Positions 35,976-45,480 are shown, counted from the first letter of the stretch. The stretch is 64,000 nucleotides of DNA from Catellatospora bangladeshensis (GCF_016862575.1 NZ_BONF01000024.1:1-64000), one strand, 5' to 3'. Numbers and translations: made by a program. Notes: generated by a model not told the origin, from the sequence alone.

Positions 35976-38900
35976 TCAGCGCCGGACGGCGTCCGCCCGC
36001 TGGACCGGGACCAGCAGGTCCCGGTCCGGTGGCGACACCCCGATCGCACGCATCGCCTCGCCGTAGCGGGCGAACGCGCGCCGGGCCTCGCCGTGCTGAC
36101 CGCCCGCGACGAGCGTGCGCACCAGGGACCGGTGCGCGCGCTCGTCGTACGGGTCGCGCTCCAGCAGCCGCAGCAGGTAGCTCACCGCCGCACCGGGCTG
36201 CCCCGCCAGGCGGCTGGTGTGCGCGAGCATCCGCAGCATCGCCAGGTACGCCGCCCGCGCCTCCTCGTGCAGCGGGCCCGCCCACTCGGTGTACGGCTCG
36301 TCCTCGAACGCGTCCGCGCGGTAGAGCTGGTCGGCCGCGAGCAGCGCGAGCCGGGCCTGCTCCACCGCCTGCTGCTCGACCAGCCGCCGGGCCCGGGCCA
36401 CCTGGTCCAGGAAGTCCTCCACGTCCACGCCGGTGGTGGCCACGTTCAGCGCGATGCTCGACTGGTCGGCGCTGAGATGGTGGTCGGGGGCGTGGACCTT
36501 GGCCGGGTCGAGCACGCCGCGCACGATGTTGAGCAGCACCGACAGCCGGTGCCCGGTCTTCTGCCCGTCGGCGTCGGGCCACAGCAGCTCGCACAGCTCG
36601 CTGCGCGGCACCGGCCGGCCCCGCCGCGCCACCAGGATGCGCAGCAGGTCACGGGCCTTGCGCGACTGCCACGACGACGCGGGCACCACCTGCCCGGCCA
36701 GCTCCACCTCGAACCGGCCGAGCGCGCGCACCCGCACCTGCGGCCGGTCCGCGGACCCGGTGGCCGCGCCGATGCGGTCGGCCAGCGCGTCCGCGGCGGC
36801 CAGCCGCTGCGCTGCGGGCAGCGCGTCGGCCCGCTCGTCCGCACCGGCGCCGGGCAGGCGCGCGGCCAGCACCGCGATCCGTGCGGCCTCCACCGCCGCC
36901 CCGGCCTCCGTCCAGATCGCCCGCGCCTCCCGCAGCGCGGCCCGCGCGCGGTGCGGATCGGGTTCGGCGGCGGCCCGCAGCTCGAGCGCGTCGGCCAGGC
37001 CGGCGGGCTCGCTCCGGGTCCGGGCCGCCCGCGCGGCCTCGGTGGCCAGTTCGGCGGCGCGCACCGGCGCGCCCTGGTGCAGCGCGATCCAGCCCTGCGC
37101 GAGCAGCCCCGGGCGGCTCAGCTCCGGCCCGGCCTGGTCCACGGCGGCCTCGGCGTACCCGGCGGCGGCCTTCACGTCGTCGGCCAGCACGGTCAGCGCC
37201 AGCCCGGCCAGCGCGGGCACCAGCACGTGCGCGTTGCCGGCCCCGGACGCGACCTCGATCACCTGCTCGTACGCGGCCCGCGCCTGCTCGCGCCACCCGC
37301 GCCGCCAGTACAGCTCGGCCAGCCCGAGCACCGCCCCGGCGAACCGGCGCGAGCCGTGCCGCTGGTAGTGCGCGATCGCGGCCCGGTAGCGGCGGGCCGC
37401 CTCGTCGTAGCGGCCGAGCATCGCCAGCGCGTCGGCCTCGTTGCTGGTCGCGATCGCGTGCAGGCTCGGCGAACCGGCCGCCTGCGCGTACACGGCGCAC
37501 AGCTCCGCCGACTCCAGCGCCGCCGCGTAGTGCGCCTGCTGCAGCTGCTGGTAGCTGCGGTTGGTGTGGATCTGCGTCAGCAGCAGCACGTCACCGGTGC
37601 GCTGCGCCATCGGCAGCGCGAGCGCGAAGTGCTCCGCGCTGCCCGCGCTGTCCCCCGCCACCCCCAGGCACAGCGCCAGGCTCAGGTACGCGGCGGCCAG
37701 CGCGGCGTCGTCTCCGGCCGCGGCGGCCGTCCGCACCGCGTGCCGCGCCGAGTCCACCGCGTCGTCGACGTCGCCCGCGAGCAGCCGGGCGTTCGCGACG
37801 GCCGCGGCCAGCAGCGCCGCGTCCGCACCGGACTCGCCCGGCGCGGCACGGGCGAACGCGGCCAGCGCCCCGTGCGCGTCACCGCGCTGATAGGACACCC
37901 GGCCCAGCCGCCAGGCGGTGGCGGCCGGCAGCGGCCGCCGCGTGCCCGCCGCCTCCTCGTACGCCCGCTGCGCGGCGCCCAGGTCGCCGGAGGTCCGCAG
38001 CGCGTCGCCGAGCAGCAGCCACAGCCGCTCGTCGCGCTCCTCGGGCGGCAGCTCGCCGACCAGGCGCACGACGAGCGCCACGTGCCCGCCGGAGACGATC
38101 CGCCCGCCGTGCTCCCGCAGCACCTGCGCCGCCCCGGCCCGGTCCCCGGCCCGCATCAGCTCACGCGCGGCGGCCGCCGCCGGGCCGTGCTCGCGATACC
38201 AGGCCGCCGCCGTGCGCGCCGCCGCGCGCCCGCCCGCGTCGTCGGCGGCGGCGGCCTGGGCGACGACCGGCACGATCCGCTCGACGACCGGCAGGCCCGG
38301 CGCGGCGCCGGGCTCGCGTACCAGCACCCCGACCTGGCGCAGCAGCGCGGTCAGCGCCTCCGCCTCCGGCGTGCCGAGCGCCGCGCACAGGCCCGCGGTG
38401 AGCGGCGACAGCTCCCCCGCCCGCGCGAGCAGCAGCCGGGCGTCCTCCGGCAGGTCCGGCAGCACCTGGTCGCGGACGTACGCGGCCAGCGGCCCGGCGA
38501 CGGCGGGTTCGGGGGCGGGCCCGTGCACGCGTACGGCCTCGACGGCGAGCTGCACCAGGGCGGGCCAGCCGGCGGTCGCGGCGTGCAGGCGCGCGGCCAG
38601 GTCCGGGTCGGCCGCCCCGCACGCCTCGGTGAGCAGCTCGGCGACGTCGTCCACGGTGCAGGCCAGCTCGGCCGGACCGGCTTCGGTCCACCGGCCGGGG
38701 CCCGCGTGCGGCCGCCACGCGAGCGGCCACCGTGACGCCAGCACGATCTCCACGTCCGCGCTGACGCCCGCGACGGCCCGCAGCAACCGGCGCAGCTCGC
38801 CATCGGGCAGCGCGGGCAGGTCGTCGAGCACGATCGGCCCGTCACCGGCGGCCGCGGCGTCCACGACGAACGCCGCCGGGTCGGTGCCACCCGGCCACCA

Positions 38901-38996
38901 GCGGGCCCCGGGCGCGGGACACCATCGGCGCAGCGCGGTCGTCTTGCCGTATCCCGCCGCCGCGATCACCATGCGCCGGCTCGCTGCTGGTGCCAT
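35976..38996 (-). CDS. Large NTPase-TPR-SARP (OmpR-wHTH + BTAD) transcriptional regulator
   Basis: The 1006-aa protein from ATG 38996 is preceded by GGGAGGTG. An ATP-binding P-loop lies at the very N-terminus (AAAGYGKT, 12-19), with a Walker-B-like GPIVLDDLPALP near residue 50. A MalT/AfsR-like ATPase continues to about 330, and TPR-type helices run to about 740. The C-terminus is a SARP module: winged helix (about 752-850, VRALGRFEVELAGQVV... ARRGRPVPRSELCELLWPD) and a bacterial transcriptional activator domain (about 865-1000). AfsR/SARP proteins activate secondary metabolism, but classical AfsR has the DNA-binding module first. No biosynthetic cluster adjoins; it is divergent from the GST-like gene at 39145, a possible target. 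Confidence 0.85.
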   Translation of the reverse strand: MAPAASRRMVIAAAGYGKTTALRRWCPAPGARWWPGGTDPAAFVVDAAAAGDGPIVLDDLPALPDGELRRLLRAVAGVSADVEIVLASRWPLAWRPHAGPGRWTEAGPAELACTVDDVAELLTEACGAADPDLAARLHAATAGWPALVQLAVEAVRVHGPAPEPAVAGPLAAYVRDQVLPDLPEDARLLLARAGELSPLTAGLCAALGTPEAEALTALLRQVGVLVREPGAAPGLPVVERIVPVVAQAAAADDAGGRAAARTAAAWYREHGPAAAAARELMRAGDRAGAAQVLREHGGRIVSGGHVALVVRLVGELPPEERDERLWLLLGDALRTSGDLGAAQRAYEEAAGTRRPLPAATAWRLGRVSYQRGDAHGALAAFARAAPGESGADAALLAAAVANARLLAGDVDDAVDSARHAVRTAAAAGDDAALAAAYLSLALCLGVAGDSAGSAEHFALALPMAQRTGDVLLLTQIHTNRSYQQLQQAHYAAALESAELCAVYAQAAGSPSLHAIATSNEADALAMLGRYDEAARRYRAAIAHYQRHGSRRFAGAVLGLAELYWRRGWREQARAAYEQVIEVASGAGNAHVLVPALAGLALTVLADDVKAAAGYAEAAVDQAGPELSRPGLLAQGWIALHQGAPVRAAELATEAARAARTRSEPAGLADALELRAAAEPDPHRARAALREARAIWTEAGAAVEAARIAVLAARLPGAGADERADALPAAQRLAAADALADRIGAATGSADRPQVRVRALGRFEVELAGQVVPASSWQSRKARDLLRILVARRGRPVPRSELCELLWPDADGQKTGHRLSVLLNIVRGVLDPAKVHAPDHHLSADQSSIALNVATTGVDVEDFLDQVARARRLVEQQAVEQARLALLAADQLYRADAFEDEPYTEWAGPLHEEARAAYLAMLRMLAHTSRLAGQPGAAVSYLLRLLERDPYDERAHRSLVRTLVAGGQHGEARRAFARYGEAMRAIGVSPPDRDLLVPVQRADAVRR

Positions 38997-39144
38997 CGCC
39001 GTTCCCGCACCTCCCGCCCTTATGCCGACCTGTGCTGACAGGCTGCGGCCACCCTCCGGTGTGGACAAGGATTCTGTCGGGAATGTGCGTGATGCGCCAC
39101 GCGACGGCTGGGCGTGGCGCGCCGCGGTCGGCAGTATGGGTGCC

Positions 39145-40185
39145 ATGGCCGACACCACGATCACCGAAACCGGACCCGGCAGCTACGTCAACCCCGACGG
39201 GGCGTTCACCCGCGACCAGCGCTACATCGCCACCCGCATCACCGCCGACGGCCGCGACGGCTACCCGGTCGAAGCCGGGCGATACCGGCTGGTGGTCAGC
39301 CGCGCCTGCCCCTGGGCCGGGCGGATGGTGATCGTACGCCGCCTGCTCGGGCTGGAGGAGGCGCTGCCGATGGGCGTGGCCGGCCCGACGCACGACAAGC
39401 GCAGCTGGACGTTCGACCTCGACCCGGACGGCCGCGACCCGGTGCTGGGCATCGAGCGGCTGCAGGAGGCGTTCTTCGCCCGGTTCCCCGGCTACGAGCG
39501 CGGCATCACCGTGCCCGCGATCGTGGACGTGCCCACCGGCCAGGTGGTGACCAACGACTACCGGCAGATGACGCTGGACCTGTCCCTGGAGTGGACCGCG
39601 CTGCACCGCCCCGGCGCGCCCGAGCTCTACCCCGCGCCGCTGCGCGACGAGATCGACTTCATCAACGAGCAGGTCTTCGAGGACGTCAACGACGGCGTTT
39701 ACCGGTGCGGGTTCGCCGGGTCGCAGCAGGCGTACGAAGCCGCGTACCGGCGCCTGTTCGGGCGGCTGGACGCGCTGTCGGAGCGGCTGTCGACCCGGCG
39801 CTACCTGGTCGGCGACACGATCACCGAGGCGGACGTGCGGCTGTTCTGCACGCTGGTGCGCTTCGACGCCGTGTACCACGGCCACTTCAAGTGCAACCGC
39901 AGCAAGCTGACCGAGCTGCCGGTGCTGTGGGCGTACGCCCGTGACCTGTTCACGACGCCGGGTTTCGGCGACACCATCCACTTCGGGCACATCAAGAGCC
40001 ACTACTACGAGGTGCACCGCGACATCAACCCGACCGGCATCGTGCCCGCCGGGCCGGACCCGTCCGGCTGGCTCACCCCGCACCACCGCGAGCAGCTCGG
40101 CGGCCGCCCGTTCGGCGACGGCACGCCGCCCGGCCCGGTGCCGCCCGGCGAGACCGTCCCGCCGCTCACCGATCAGGTGTTGTGA
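39145..40185 (+). CDS. Glutathionyl-hydroquinone reductase-like (Xi-class GST) protein
   Basis: The 346-aa protein (ATG 39145; an in-frame ATG at 39136 also exists) matches the EcM4/YqjG family. The catalytic Cys55 is in VVSRACPWAGRMVIVRR, a hallmark of Xi-class enzymes that reduce glutathionyl-hydroquinones. The substrate-shaping GPTHDKRSWTFDLDPDGRDP and the C-terminal helical domain (FINEQVFEDVNDGVYRCGFA, YLVGDTITEADVRLF) are standard. Actinomycetes normally lack glutathione and use mycothiol, so the physiological thiol here is probably mycothiol. A role in quinone or redox stress handling is likely. Confidence 0.87.
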   Translation: MADTTITETGPGSYVNPDGAFTRDQRYIATRITADGRDGYPVEAGRYRLVVSRACPWAGRMVIVRRLLGLEEALPMGVAGPTHDKRSWTFDLDPDGRDPVLGIERLQEAFFARFPGYERGITVPAIVDVPTGQVVTNDYRQMTLDLSLEWTALHRPGAPELYPAPLRDEIDFINEQVFEDVNDGVYRCGFAGSQQAYEAAYRRLFGRLDALSERLSTRRYLVGDTITEADVRLFCTLVRFDAVYHGHFKCNRSKLTELPVLWAYARDLFTTPGFGDTIHFGHIKSHYYEVHRDINPTGIVPAGPDPSGWLTPHHREQLGGRPFGDGTPPGPVPPGETVPPLTDQVL

Positions 40186-40242
40186 AGAATCCCTTCGGCG
40201 CGGGATCCTCTGTTGAATATTCCTGTCACGGATGGAGCCTTC

Positions 40243-41496
40243 ATGGAGCGCAGGGCAGTGCTTCGGTCAACGGTCGCCGTAGGTGCGTCGATCGGTTTCG
40301 CCACGGTCGCCGGGCCGGCGGGCGCCAAACCCACGCCACCGGCGGGGCCGCGCAACATCGCGTACCGGGGCTGGACCTCCGATGCCGACTTCGGCTCGGG
40401 CACCTACCTCGGCACCGCGGCATCGGGTGATGCCCTGCGCCTGACGTCGGCGGCGGGCCAGTACACCTATCTCGGCGCGAGCTACGACTACGCGAGCTGG
40501 ACGTCGCCCTCGGTGACCACCGGCTTCCCGGCCACCGAGGCGATCGCCTCCTGGACCGCCGACACGCCCGGCGCCACCTGGGTGCAGGTGGAGCTGCGCG
40601 GCGTGACCGCCGCGGGCAACACCACGGCCTGGAAGATCATGGGCAGGTGGGCCGCGGACGACGCGAGCGTGCAGCGCACGTCCGTGCCGGGACAGACCGA
40701 CACCGACGGCGGCATCGCGATCGACACCTGGACCGCGGCGGCGGGACGCGAACTGACCAGCTGGCAGGCGCGGGTGACGCTGTACCGGCCCGCCGGGGGC
40801 TCGCTCACCCCGGTGGTGCGCAGCCTCGGCGCGGTCGCCTCGGCGGTGTCGGGCTCCGGCGCCGCCACCGCGCCGGCCGCGGCGCAGGGCATCACGCTGA
40901 ACGTGCCGCAGTACTCCCAGAGCATCCACGCCGGACAGTACCCGCAGTACGGCGGTGGCGGAGAGGCCTGGTGCAGCCCGACCTCGACGTCGATGGTGCT
41001 CGCCTACTGGGGCACCGGCCCGACGCCCGCCGACTACGCGTGGGTGGATCCGGCCTACGCCGACCCGTGGGTCGACCACGCCGCCCGCAGCACCTACGAC
41101 GCCAACTACGGCGGCACCGGCAACTGGCCGTTCAACACCGCTTACGCGGGCCGGTTCGGCGTCGACGGGTTCATCACGCGGCTGCGTTCGCTGAACGAGG
41201 CGGAGAAGTTCATCGCCGCCGGGATTCCGCTGATCCTGTCGCTGTCGTTCAAGAAGAGCGAGATTCCGGGCCTGACCTACAGCACCAACGGGCACCTGCT
41301 GGTGCTGGTCGGCTTCTCCGCGACCGGCGAGCCGGTGCTGAACGATCCCGCCGCCGCGACCAATGCGGCAGTACGCAAGACCGTCGGCCGCGCCCAGTTC
41401 GAGGCGGCCTGGCTGGGCACCAGCGGCGGCGTCGTGTACGTCGTCAAGCAGCCGGGCACCGCCCTCCCGCCCGCCCCGGCCCAGGCCAACTGGTAA
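40243..41496 (+). CDS. Secreted C39-like cysteine peptidase
   Basis: The 417-aa protein starts at ATG 40243, with GGAG at 40234-40237. The N-terminus MERRAVLRSTVAVGAS fits a Tat-like signal, with AxA cleavage near residue 29. Residues about 35-195 are a beta-rich accessory domain (TSDADFGSGTYLGTAASGD). The catalytic part about 210-410 is a peptidase_C39_2 fold: Cys244 in GEAWCSPTSTSMVLAYWG, His351 in STNGHLLVLVGF, and N367-D368 in PVLNDPAA. This class resembles bacteriocin-processing proteases but is exported, and probably acts on extracellular peptides or cell wall. It is monocistronic, followed by a long palindrome. Confidence 0.85.
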   Translation: MERRAVLRSTVAVGASIGFATVAGPAGAKPTPPAGPRNIAYRGWTSDADFGSGTYLGTAASGDALRLTSAAGQYTYLGASYDYASWTSPSVTTGFPATEAIASWTADTPGATWVQVELRGVTAAGNTTAWKIMGRWAADDASVQRTSVPGQTDTDGGIAIDTWTAAAGRELTSWQARVTLYRPAGGSLTPVVRSLGAVASAVSGSGAATAPAAAQGITLNVPQYSQSIHAGQYPQYGGGGEAWCSPTSTSMVLAYWGTGPTPADYAWVDPAYADPWVDHAARSTYDANYGGTGNWPFNTAYAGRFGVDGFITRLRSLNEAEKFIAAGIPLILSLSFKKSEIPGLTYSTNGHLLVLVGFSATGEPVLNDPAAATNAAVRKTVGRAQFEAAWLGTSGGVVYVVKQPGTALPPAPAQANW

Positions 41497-41508
41497 CCGC
41501 TCGCGGCG

Positions 41509-41559
41509 CTTTGCTCTGCACACAAATACGCACGGTACGTATTTGTGTGCAGAGCAAAG
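41509..41559. repeat. 22-bp perfect inverted repeat between convergent genes
   Basis: Arms 41509-41530 and 41538-41559 are exact complements with a 7-nt loop. Unlike the GC-only terminators nearby, the arms are A/T-containing (CTTTGCTCTGCACACAAATA). It lies between the C39-like gene and the convergent MFS gene and can terminate both. Confidence 0.88.
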
Positions 41560-41575
41560 GCTGACGCCGGTGCTC

Positions 41576-42781
41576 TCAGGCCGGGAGCCGCCGGTGCGTC
41601 AGCGCCCACCAGCCGCCGACGGCGGCCGTACCCAGTCCGGCGACGAGCATCGCCACCGCGATCGAGGCCCGTTCGGCGAGCACCCCCAGCAGCACCGGCC
41701 CCACGCCCTGCAGCGTCATCAGGCCGGTGAACTGCAGCGCGAACGCCTGCCCGCGCACCTCCGGCGCCAGCGCCTCCAGGAACGGCCGCTGCACGCCCAG
41801 CGAGTAGCAGAACGCCGCTCCCGCCAGGAACATCACCGCCATCGCGACGGCCGCCGGGACCGGCACGGCGAGCAGCACCAGCGGCCCGCCCAGCGCGGCG
41901 ATCACCACGGCCACCAGCCGTTCCCGTGCGGGCGGGCGCAGCAGGCGGCTGTAGACGAGGTTGCCGACGACCATGCCCAGCGGCGCGCAGGCCAGGATCA
42001 TCCCGGCCGCCCCGGACCCGTGGCCGCGCTCGGCCGCGTACGGCACCACCAGCGCCTCCGCCCCGACGATGAACGCGGGCGGCAGCCACTGCACCAGCAG
42101 CAGCCGCCGTACCGGCCGGTCGCGCCACAGCTGCCCGGTGACCGCCCAGCTCTCCCCCAGCGCCGACCCGGACCCGGCCGCCGGTGCCGCGAAGTCGGGC
42201 AGCAGCAGCCGCACCCACACCGCGGCCACCAGCCCGACCGCAGCCGCGGCGAGCAGCGTCCGGCCGGGTCCCAGCACCGCGACGGCCGCGCCGCCGAACG
42301 CCAGCCCGAGCAGCTGCGCACCGCCGCTGGCGACGCTGGACAGGGCCCGGCCCAGCACGTACGCGTCGCCGGTGAGCTGCTCGGCGATCAGCCGGTTCGA
42401 TGCGCCGTTGAACACCGGCCCGAACACGGCCACGCCCGCGAGCAGCGCCAGGCTCGCGCCGACCGGCAGCGGCAGCAGCGCGAGCACGAGGGCGGCCGCG
42501 GCGTCGAGCAGGAACCCGGCGGTGATCAGCGGACGCGGCCGCAGCCGGTCGGCGAGCGCGGCCAGCAGCGTCCCGCCGACGACCTGCGGCACGAACCCGA
42601 TCGCGAACGTCAGCGCGGTCAGCACCGGGGAGCCGGTGCGGTCGAAGACCAGCACGGACAGGGCCAGGATCCGCAGCGACCCGGCCCCGATGGCCAGGGT
42701 GCGGGTGAGGAACAGGGTGCGGAACACCGGCTCGGCGAGCACATCGCGGTAGGTGGCCGGTCCGGCCTCGGTCTCGATCAC
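41576..42781 (-). CDS. MFS transporter
   Basis: The 401-aa protein is taken from GTG 42781 (no strong ribosome-binding site), giving a normal 12-TM MFS length. TM segments include FLTRTLAIGAGSLRILALSVLVF, LLPLPVGASLALLAGVAVFGPV and GMILACAPLGMVVGNLVYSRLL; the loop 2-3 motif is GGTLLAALADRLRPRPLI. It belongs to the ENT-like/MFS_3 exporters. It is divergent, across 66 nt, from an ArsR-type regulator with a DUF5937-like sensor domain, a frequent pairing in actinomycetes in which the regulator controls the exporter. Substrate unknown. Confidence 0.85.
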   Translation of the reverse strand: MIETEAGPATYRDVLAEPVFRTLFLTRTLAIGAGSLRILALSVLVFDRTGSPVLTALTFAIGFVPQVVGGTLLAALADRLRPRPLITAGFLLDAAAALVLALLPLPVGASLALLAGVAVFGPVFNGASNRLIAEQLTGDAYVLGRALSSVASGGAQLLGLAFGGAAVAVLGPGRTLLAAAAVGLVAAVWVRLLLPDFAAPAAGSGSALGESWAVTGQLWRDRPVRRLLLVQWLPPAFIVGAEALVVPYAAERGHGSGAAGMILACAPLGMVVGNLVYSRLLRPPARERLVAVVIAALGGPLVLLAVPVPAAVAMAVMFLAGAAFCYSLGVQRPFLEALAPEVRGQAFALQFTGLMTLQGVGPVLLGVLAERASIAVAMLVAGLGTAAVGGWWALTHRRLPA

Positions 42782-42847
42782 CCGGTGAGCGTCGCGGACG
42801 GCTCGCGCGGGCAGCGAATGTTTCGTCCAGCGGCGTAAGGTCGGGGC

Positions 42848-43828
42848 ATGCTCCGGTTCGAGGTCACCGCCGACGACCTGCTGCACAGCCGGTTCGCGAT
42901 CAGCCCGCTGTTCGAGCTGGACAGCCTCATCCGCATCCTGGCGGGGCTGTCGCGCAACCAGCGGCTCCCGGTGAGCTGGGCCGCGCGGCTGCGTCCGGCG
43001 TACGAGCAGCTGAGCGCCGACCCGGCGATGCGTGCCGTGGTGGCGCTGCACTCGCTGCGGCAGGGTCCAGGGTTCCTGGCGCCTCCACCCGCAGGGATGG
43101 CCCAGACCATCGAAGACGACCTCGCGGCGGTACGCGCCACCCCGCTCGCGCTGGCCCGCCGCGACGTCCGGTCCAGCCTCGCCCTGCGCCCCTGCCACGA
43201 CACCCAGGCGCTCGCCGTACTGCACTCTCCGGACGTGGCCGCGCTGCTCGCGGATGCCCTGGAACGCGCCTGGCATGCGCTGCTGGCCGCCGACTGGTTG
43301 CGGCTGCGCGTCATCTGCGAACGCGACGTGCTGCACCGCTCGGCGGACCTGGGCCGCTCCGGCTGGGCGGCGGCGTTCGACGGCCTGCCCCGGGTGCGCT
43401 GGCGGGCCGGTGGCATCGAGATCCCGCAGCTGCTCAACGCCGCGGTCGAGGTGGCCGGGCGCGGGCTGCTGCTGGTGCCGTCGGTGTTCATCTGGCCGGG
43501 CGTGGCCGCCCACCACGAGCAGCCCTGGCACCCGGCGATCATCTACGCGGCACGCGGCGTGGCCGCCCTGTGGGAGCCGGACCCGCCACCGGCCGAGGCG
43601 CTCGCGGCGCTGGTCGGCAGGGCCCGCGCGCGCCTGCTCGAGGCGCTCGCCGAACCCGCCAGCACCACCCAGCTCGCCCGGTCACTCGGCCTGGCCCCCG
43701 GCGCGGTCGGCGACCACCTGGCCGTGCTGCTGCGGGCGGGTCTGCTGGACCGCGCCCGCTCCGGCCGCTCTGTCCTCTACCGCCGCACCCCCCTCGGCGA
43801 CGCCCTGGCCGCCACCGCGTCGCTCTAG
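42848..43828 (+). CDS. ArsR-type regulator with DUF5937-like N-terminal domain
   Basis: The 326-aa protein has a long N-terminal sensor-like region beginning MLRFEVTADDLLHSRFAISPLFELD, characteristic of DUF5937 regulators, and a C-terminal winged helix (about 255-320): EALAEPASTTQLARSLGLAPGAVGDHLAVLLRAGLLDRARSGRSVLYRRT. The latter is an ArsR-fold HTH. No metal-binding cysteine motif ELCVC is seen, so it probably senses a small molecule. It faces the MFS exporter gene, its likely target. Confidence 0.82.
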   Translation: MLRFEVTADDLLHSRFAISPLFELDSLIRILAGLSRNQRLPVSWAARLRPAYEQLSADPAMRAVVALHSLRQGPGFLAPPPAGMAQTIEDDLAAVRATPLALARRDVRSSLALRPCHDTQALAVLHSPDVAALLADALERAWHALLAADWLRLRVICERDVLHRSADLGRSGWAAAFDGLPRVRWRAGGIEIPQLLNAAVEVAGRGLLLVPSVFIWPGVAAHHEQPWHPAIIYAARGVAALWEPDPPPAEALAALVGRARARLLEALAEPASTTQLARSLGLAPGAVGDHLAVLLRAGLLDRARSGRSVLYRRTPLGDALAATASL

Positions 43829-43848
43829 CCGCCAGCCCGGCCCGCCGA

Positions 43849-43909
43849 GATCGCGAGTTCGTGTCCAAACCTGTGGTCAGACCACACTTCTCGACACGGA
43901 ACAGCGATC
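43849..43909. repeat. 30-nt imperfect inverted repeat
   Basis: Arms 43849-43878 and 43880-43909 pair at 22 of 30 positions around a single base; outer GATCGC and inner TGTGGTC are exact. It stands between convergent genes and ends with CGATCTTG, like the elements at 4858 and 9281. Confidence 0.6.
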
Positions 43910-43969
43910 TTGCCCGGCCGGCGGGACCGGGCTCGCGCGGCGCGGCGGGCTCGGGCGGCGGGGGCGGGT

Positions 43970-45421
43970 TCAGGCGTCGGCGATGCCGCGGCGTTCCTCG
44001 ATCGGCACCGTCCCGGCGCCGGGGCGTTCGAGGCGCTGCTGTTCGCGCAGGTATTCCGGGGCGAGCCAGCGGGCCAGGTGATAGCCGACGATGGTGACGA
44101 TGGTGCCCAGCGCGATGCCGCTCAGCTCGAAGGTGTCGCTGAACACCAGCGACGTGTTGCCGATGGCGATGATGATGCCCGCGGCCAGCGGCACCAGGTT
44201 GATCGGGTTGCCGAAGTCGACCCCGTTCTCCTTCCAGATCTTCGCGCCGAGCAGGCCGATCATGCCGTAGAGCACGACGGTGATGCCGCCGAGCACCCCG
44301 CCGGGGGTGGCCGAGATGACCGCGCCGAACTTCGGCGAGAAGCCGAACAGGATCGCCACCACCGCGGCGATGAGGTACGCGGCCGTGGAGTAGATCCGGG
44401 TCGCCGCCATCACCCCGATGTTCTCCGCGTACGTGGTGGTCGGCGAGCCGCCGACCGCGCTGGCCAGCACGGTGGCCACACCGTCGGCGCCGATCGCCTT
44501 GCCCATGACCGGGTCCAGGTCGCGGCGCGTCATCTCGGCGACGGCTTTGACGTGCCCGGCGTTCTCCGCGATCAGCGCGACCACCGCGGGCAGCACCAGC
44601 AGGATGAACGCGACGTTGAACGAGGGCAGGTGCCAGCCGGCGATCTCGTTGCCGTTCGCGTCGACCGTGGTGTGCGGCGGGAAGCCGAGCCACGGCGCGG
44701 CCGTGACGCCGGACCAGTCGAGCCGATCGTGCGTGGTCGGCTCGCTGCTGCCGGGCAGCACCGAGGTGATCGGGCCGATCACCCGGTCCAGCAGCCAGGA
44801 CAGCACGTACCCGAAGACGAGCCCGAGGAAGATGGCGATGCGGCCGACGAACCCCCGGGCGGCGACCGCGACCACGATGACGAACAGCATCGTCACCAGC
44901 GCCACCCACTGGTCCTGCGGCCAGTACACCGAGGCGACGACGGGCGCGAGGTTGAAGCCGATCAGCATGACGACGGCGCCGGTGACCACGGGCGGCAGCA
45001 CGGCGTGCAGCACCTTGAACCCGAGCAGGTGGATCAGCAGGCCGACCAGGGCGAGCACCAGGCCGGCGACCAGGATCGCGCCCGTCACGGCGGCGGAGTC
45101 GCCGCCCTGGGCCCGGATCGCCGCGACGGCGCTGACGAACGACGCCGACGTGCCCAGGTAGCTGGGCACCAGGCCGCGCACGATGAGCAGGAAGCAGATG
45201 GTGGCCACGCCGCTGACCATGATGGCCAGCTGCGGGTTGAGGCCCATCACCACCGGGAACACGAACGTGGCCCCGAACATGGCGACCACGTGCTGGGCAC
45301 CCAGGCCGAACATGCGCGGCCAGGACAGCCGCTCGTCGGGGGCGACCACCTGGCCCGGCGGCGGGGTGCCGCCGCCGTACACCTCACGCCATCCGAACAC
45401 CCGCGACCTCACCTTCGGCAC
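43970..45421 (-). CDS. Uracil/xanthine permease (NAT/NCS2 family)
   Basis: The 483-aa integral membrane symporter starts at GTG 45421. NCS2 signatures are clear: VAMFGATFVFPVVMGLNPQ, the substrate-binding QLAI...GTSASFVSAVAAI, ENAGHVKAVAEMTRRDLDP and GGSPTTTYAENIGVMAATRI, the last being the family fingerprint of uracil permeases rather than purine ones. It imports uracil with protons or sodium. The C-terminus ends in a charged tail EEYLR-like PEYLREQQRLERPG. It stands alone, transcribed leftwards, with no adjacent pyr genes. Confidence 0.9.
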   Translation of the reverse strand: MPKVRSRVFGWREVYGGGTPPPGQVVAPDERLSWPRMFGLGAQHVVAMFGATFVFPVVMGLNPQLAIMVSGVATICFLLIVRGLVPSYLGTSASFVSAVAAIRAQGGDSAAVTGAILVAGLVLALVGLLIHLLGFKVLHAVLPPVVTGAVVMLIGFNLAPVVASVYWPQDQWVALVTMLFVIVVAVAARGFVGRIAIFLGLVFGYVLSWLLDRVIGPITSVLPGSSEPTTHDRLDWSGVTAAPWLGFPPHTTVDANGNEIAGWHLPSFNVAFILLVLPAVVALIAENAGHVKAVAEMTRRDLDPVMGKAIGADGVATVLASAVGGSPTTTYAENIGVMAATRIYSTAAYLIAAVVAILFGFSPKFGAVISATPGGVLGGITVVLYGMIGLLGAKIWKENGVDFGNPINLVPLAAGIIIAIGNTSLVFSDTFELSGIALGTIVTIVGYHLARWLAPEYLREQQRLERPGAGTVPIEERRGIADA

Positions 45422-45480
45422 ACCCTCGGCCTACAGATTGCACCGGTACGCGGCCCGCCGTGCCGGGGCGCGCCGGGCGG

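Noticed and set aside
40243-41496. Bacteriocin maturation/export gene (C39 domain)
   Set aside because: The C39-like domain is secreted and not fused to an ABC transporter, and no precursor peptide is nearby.
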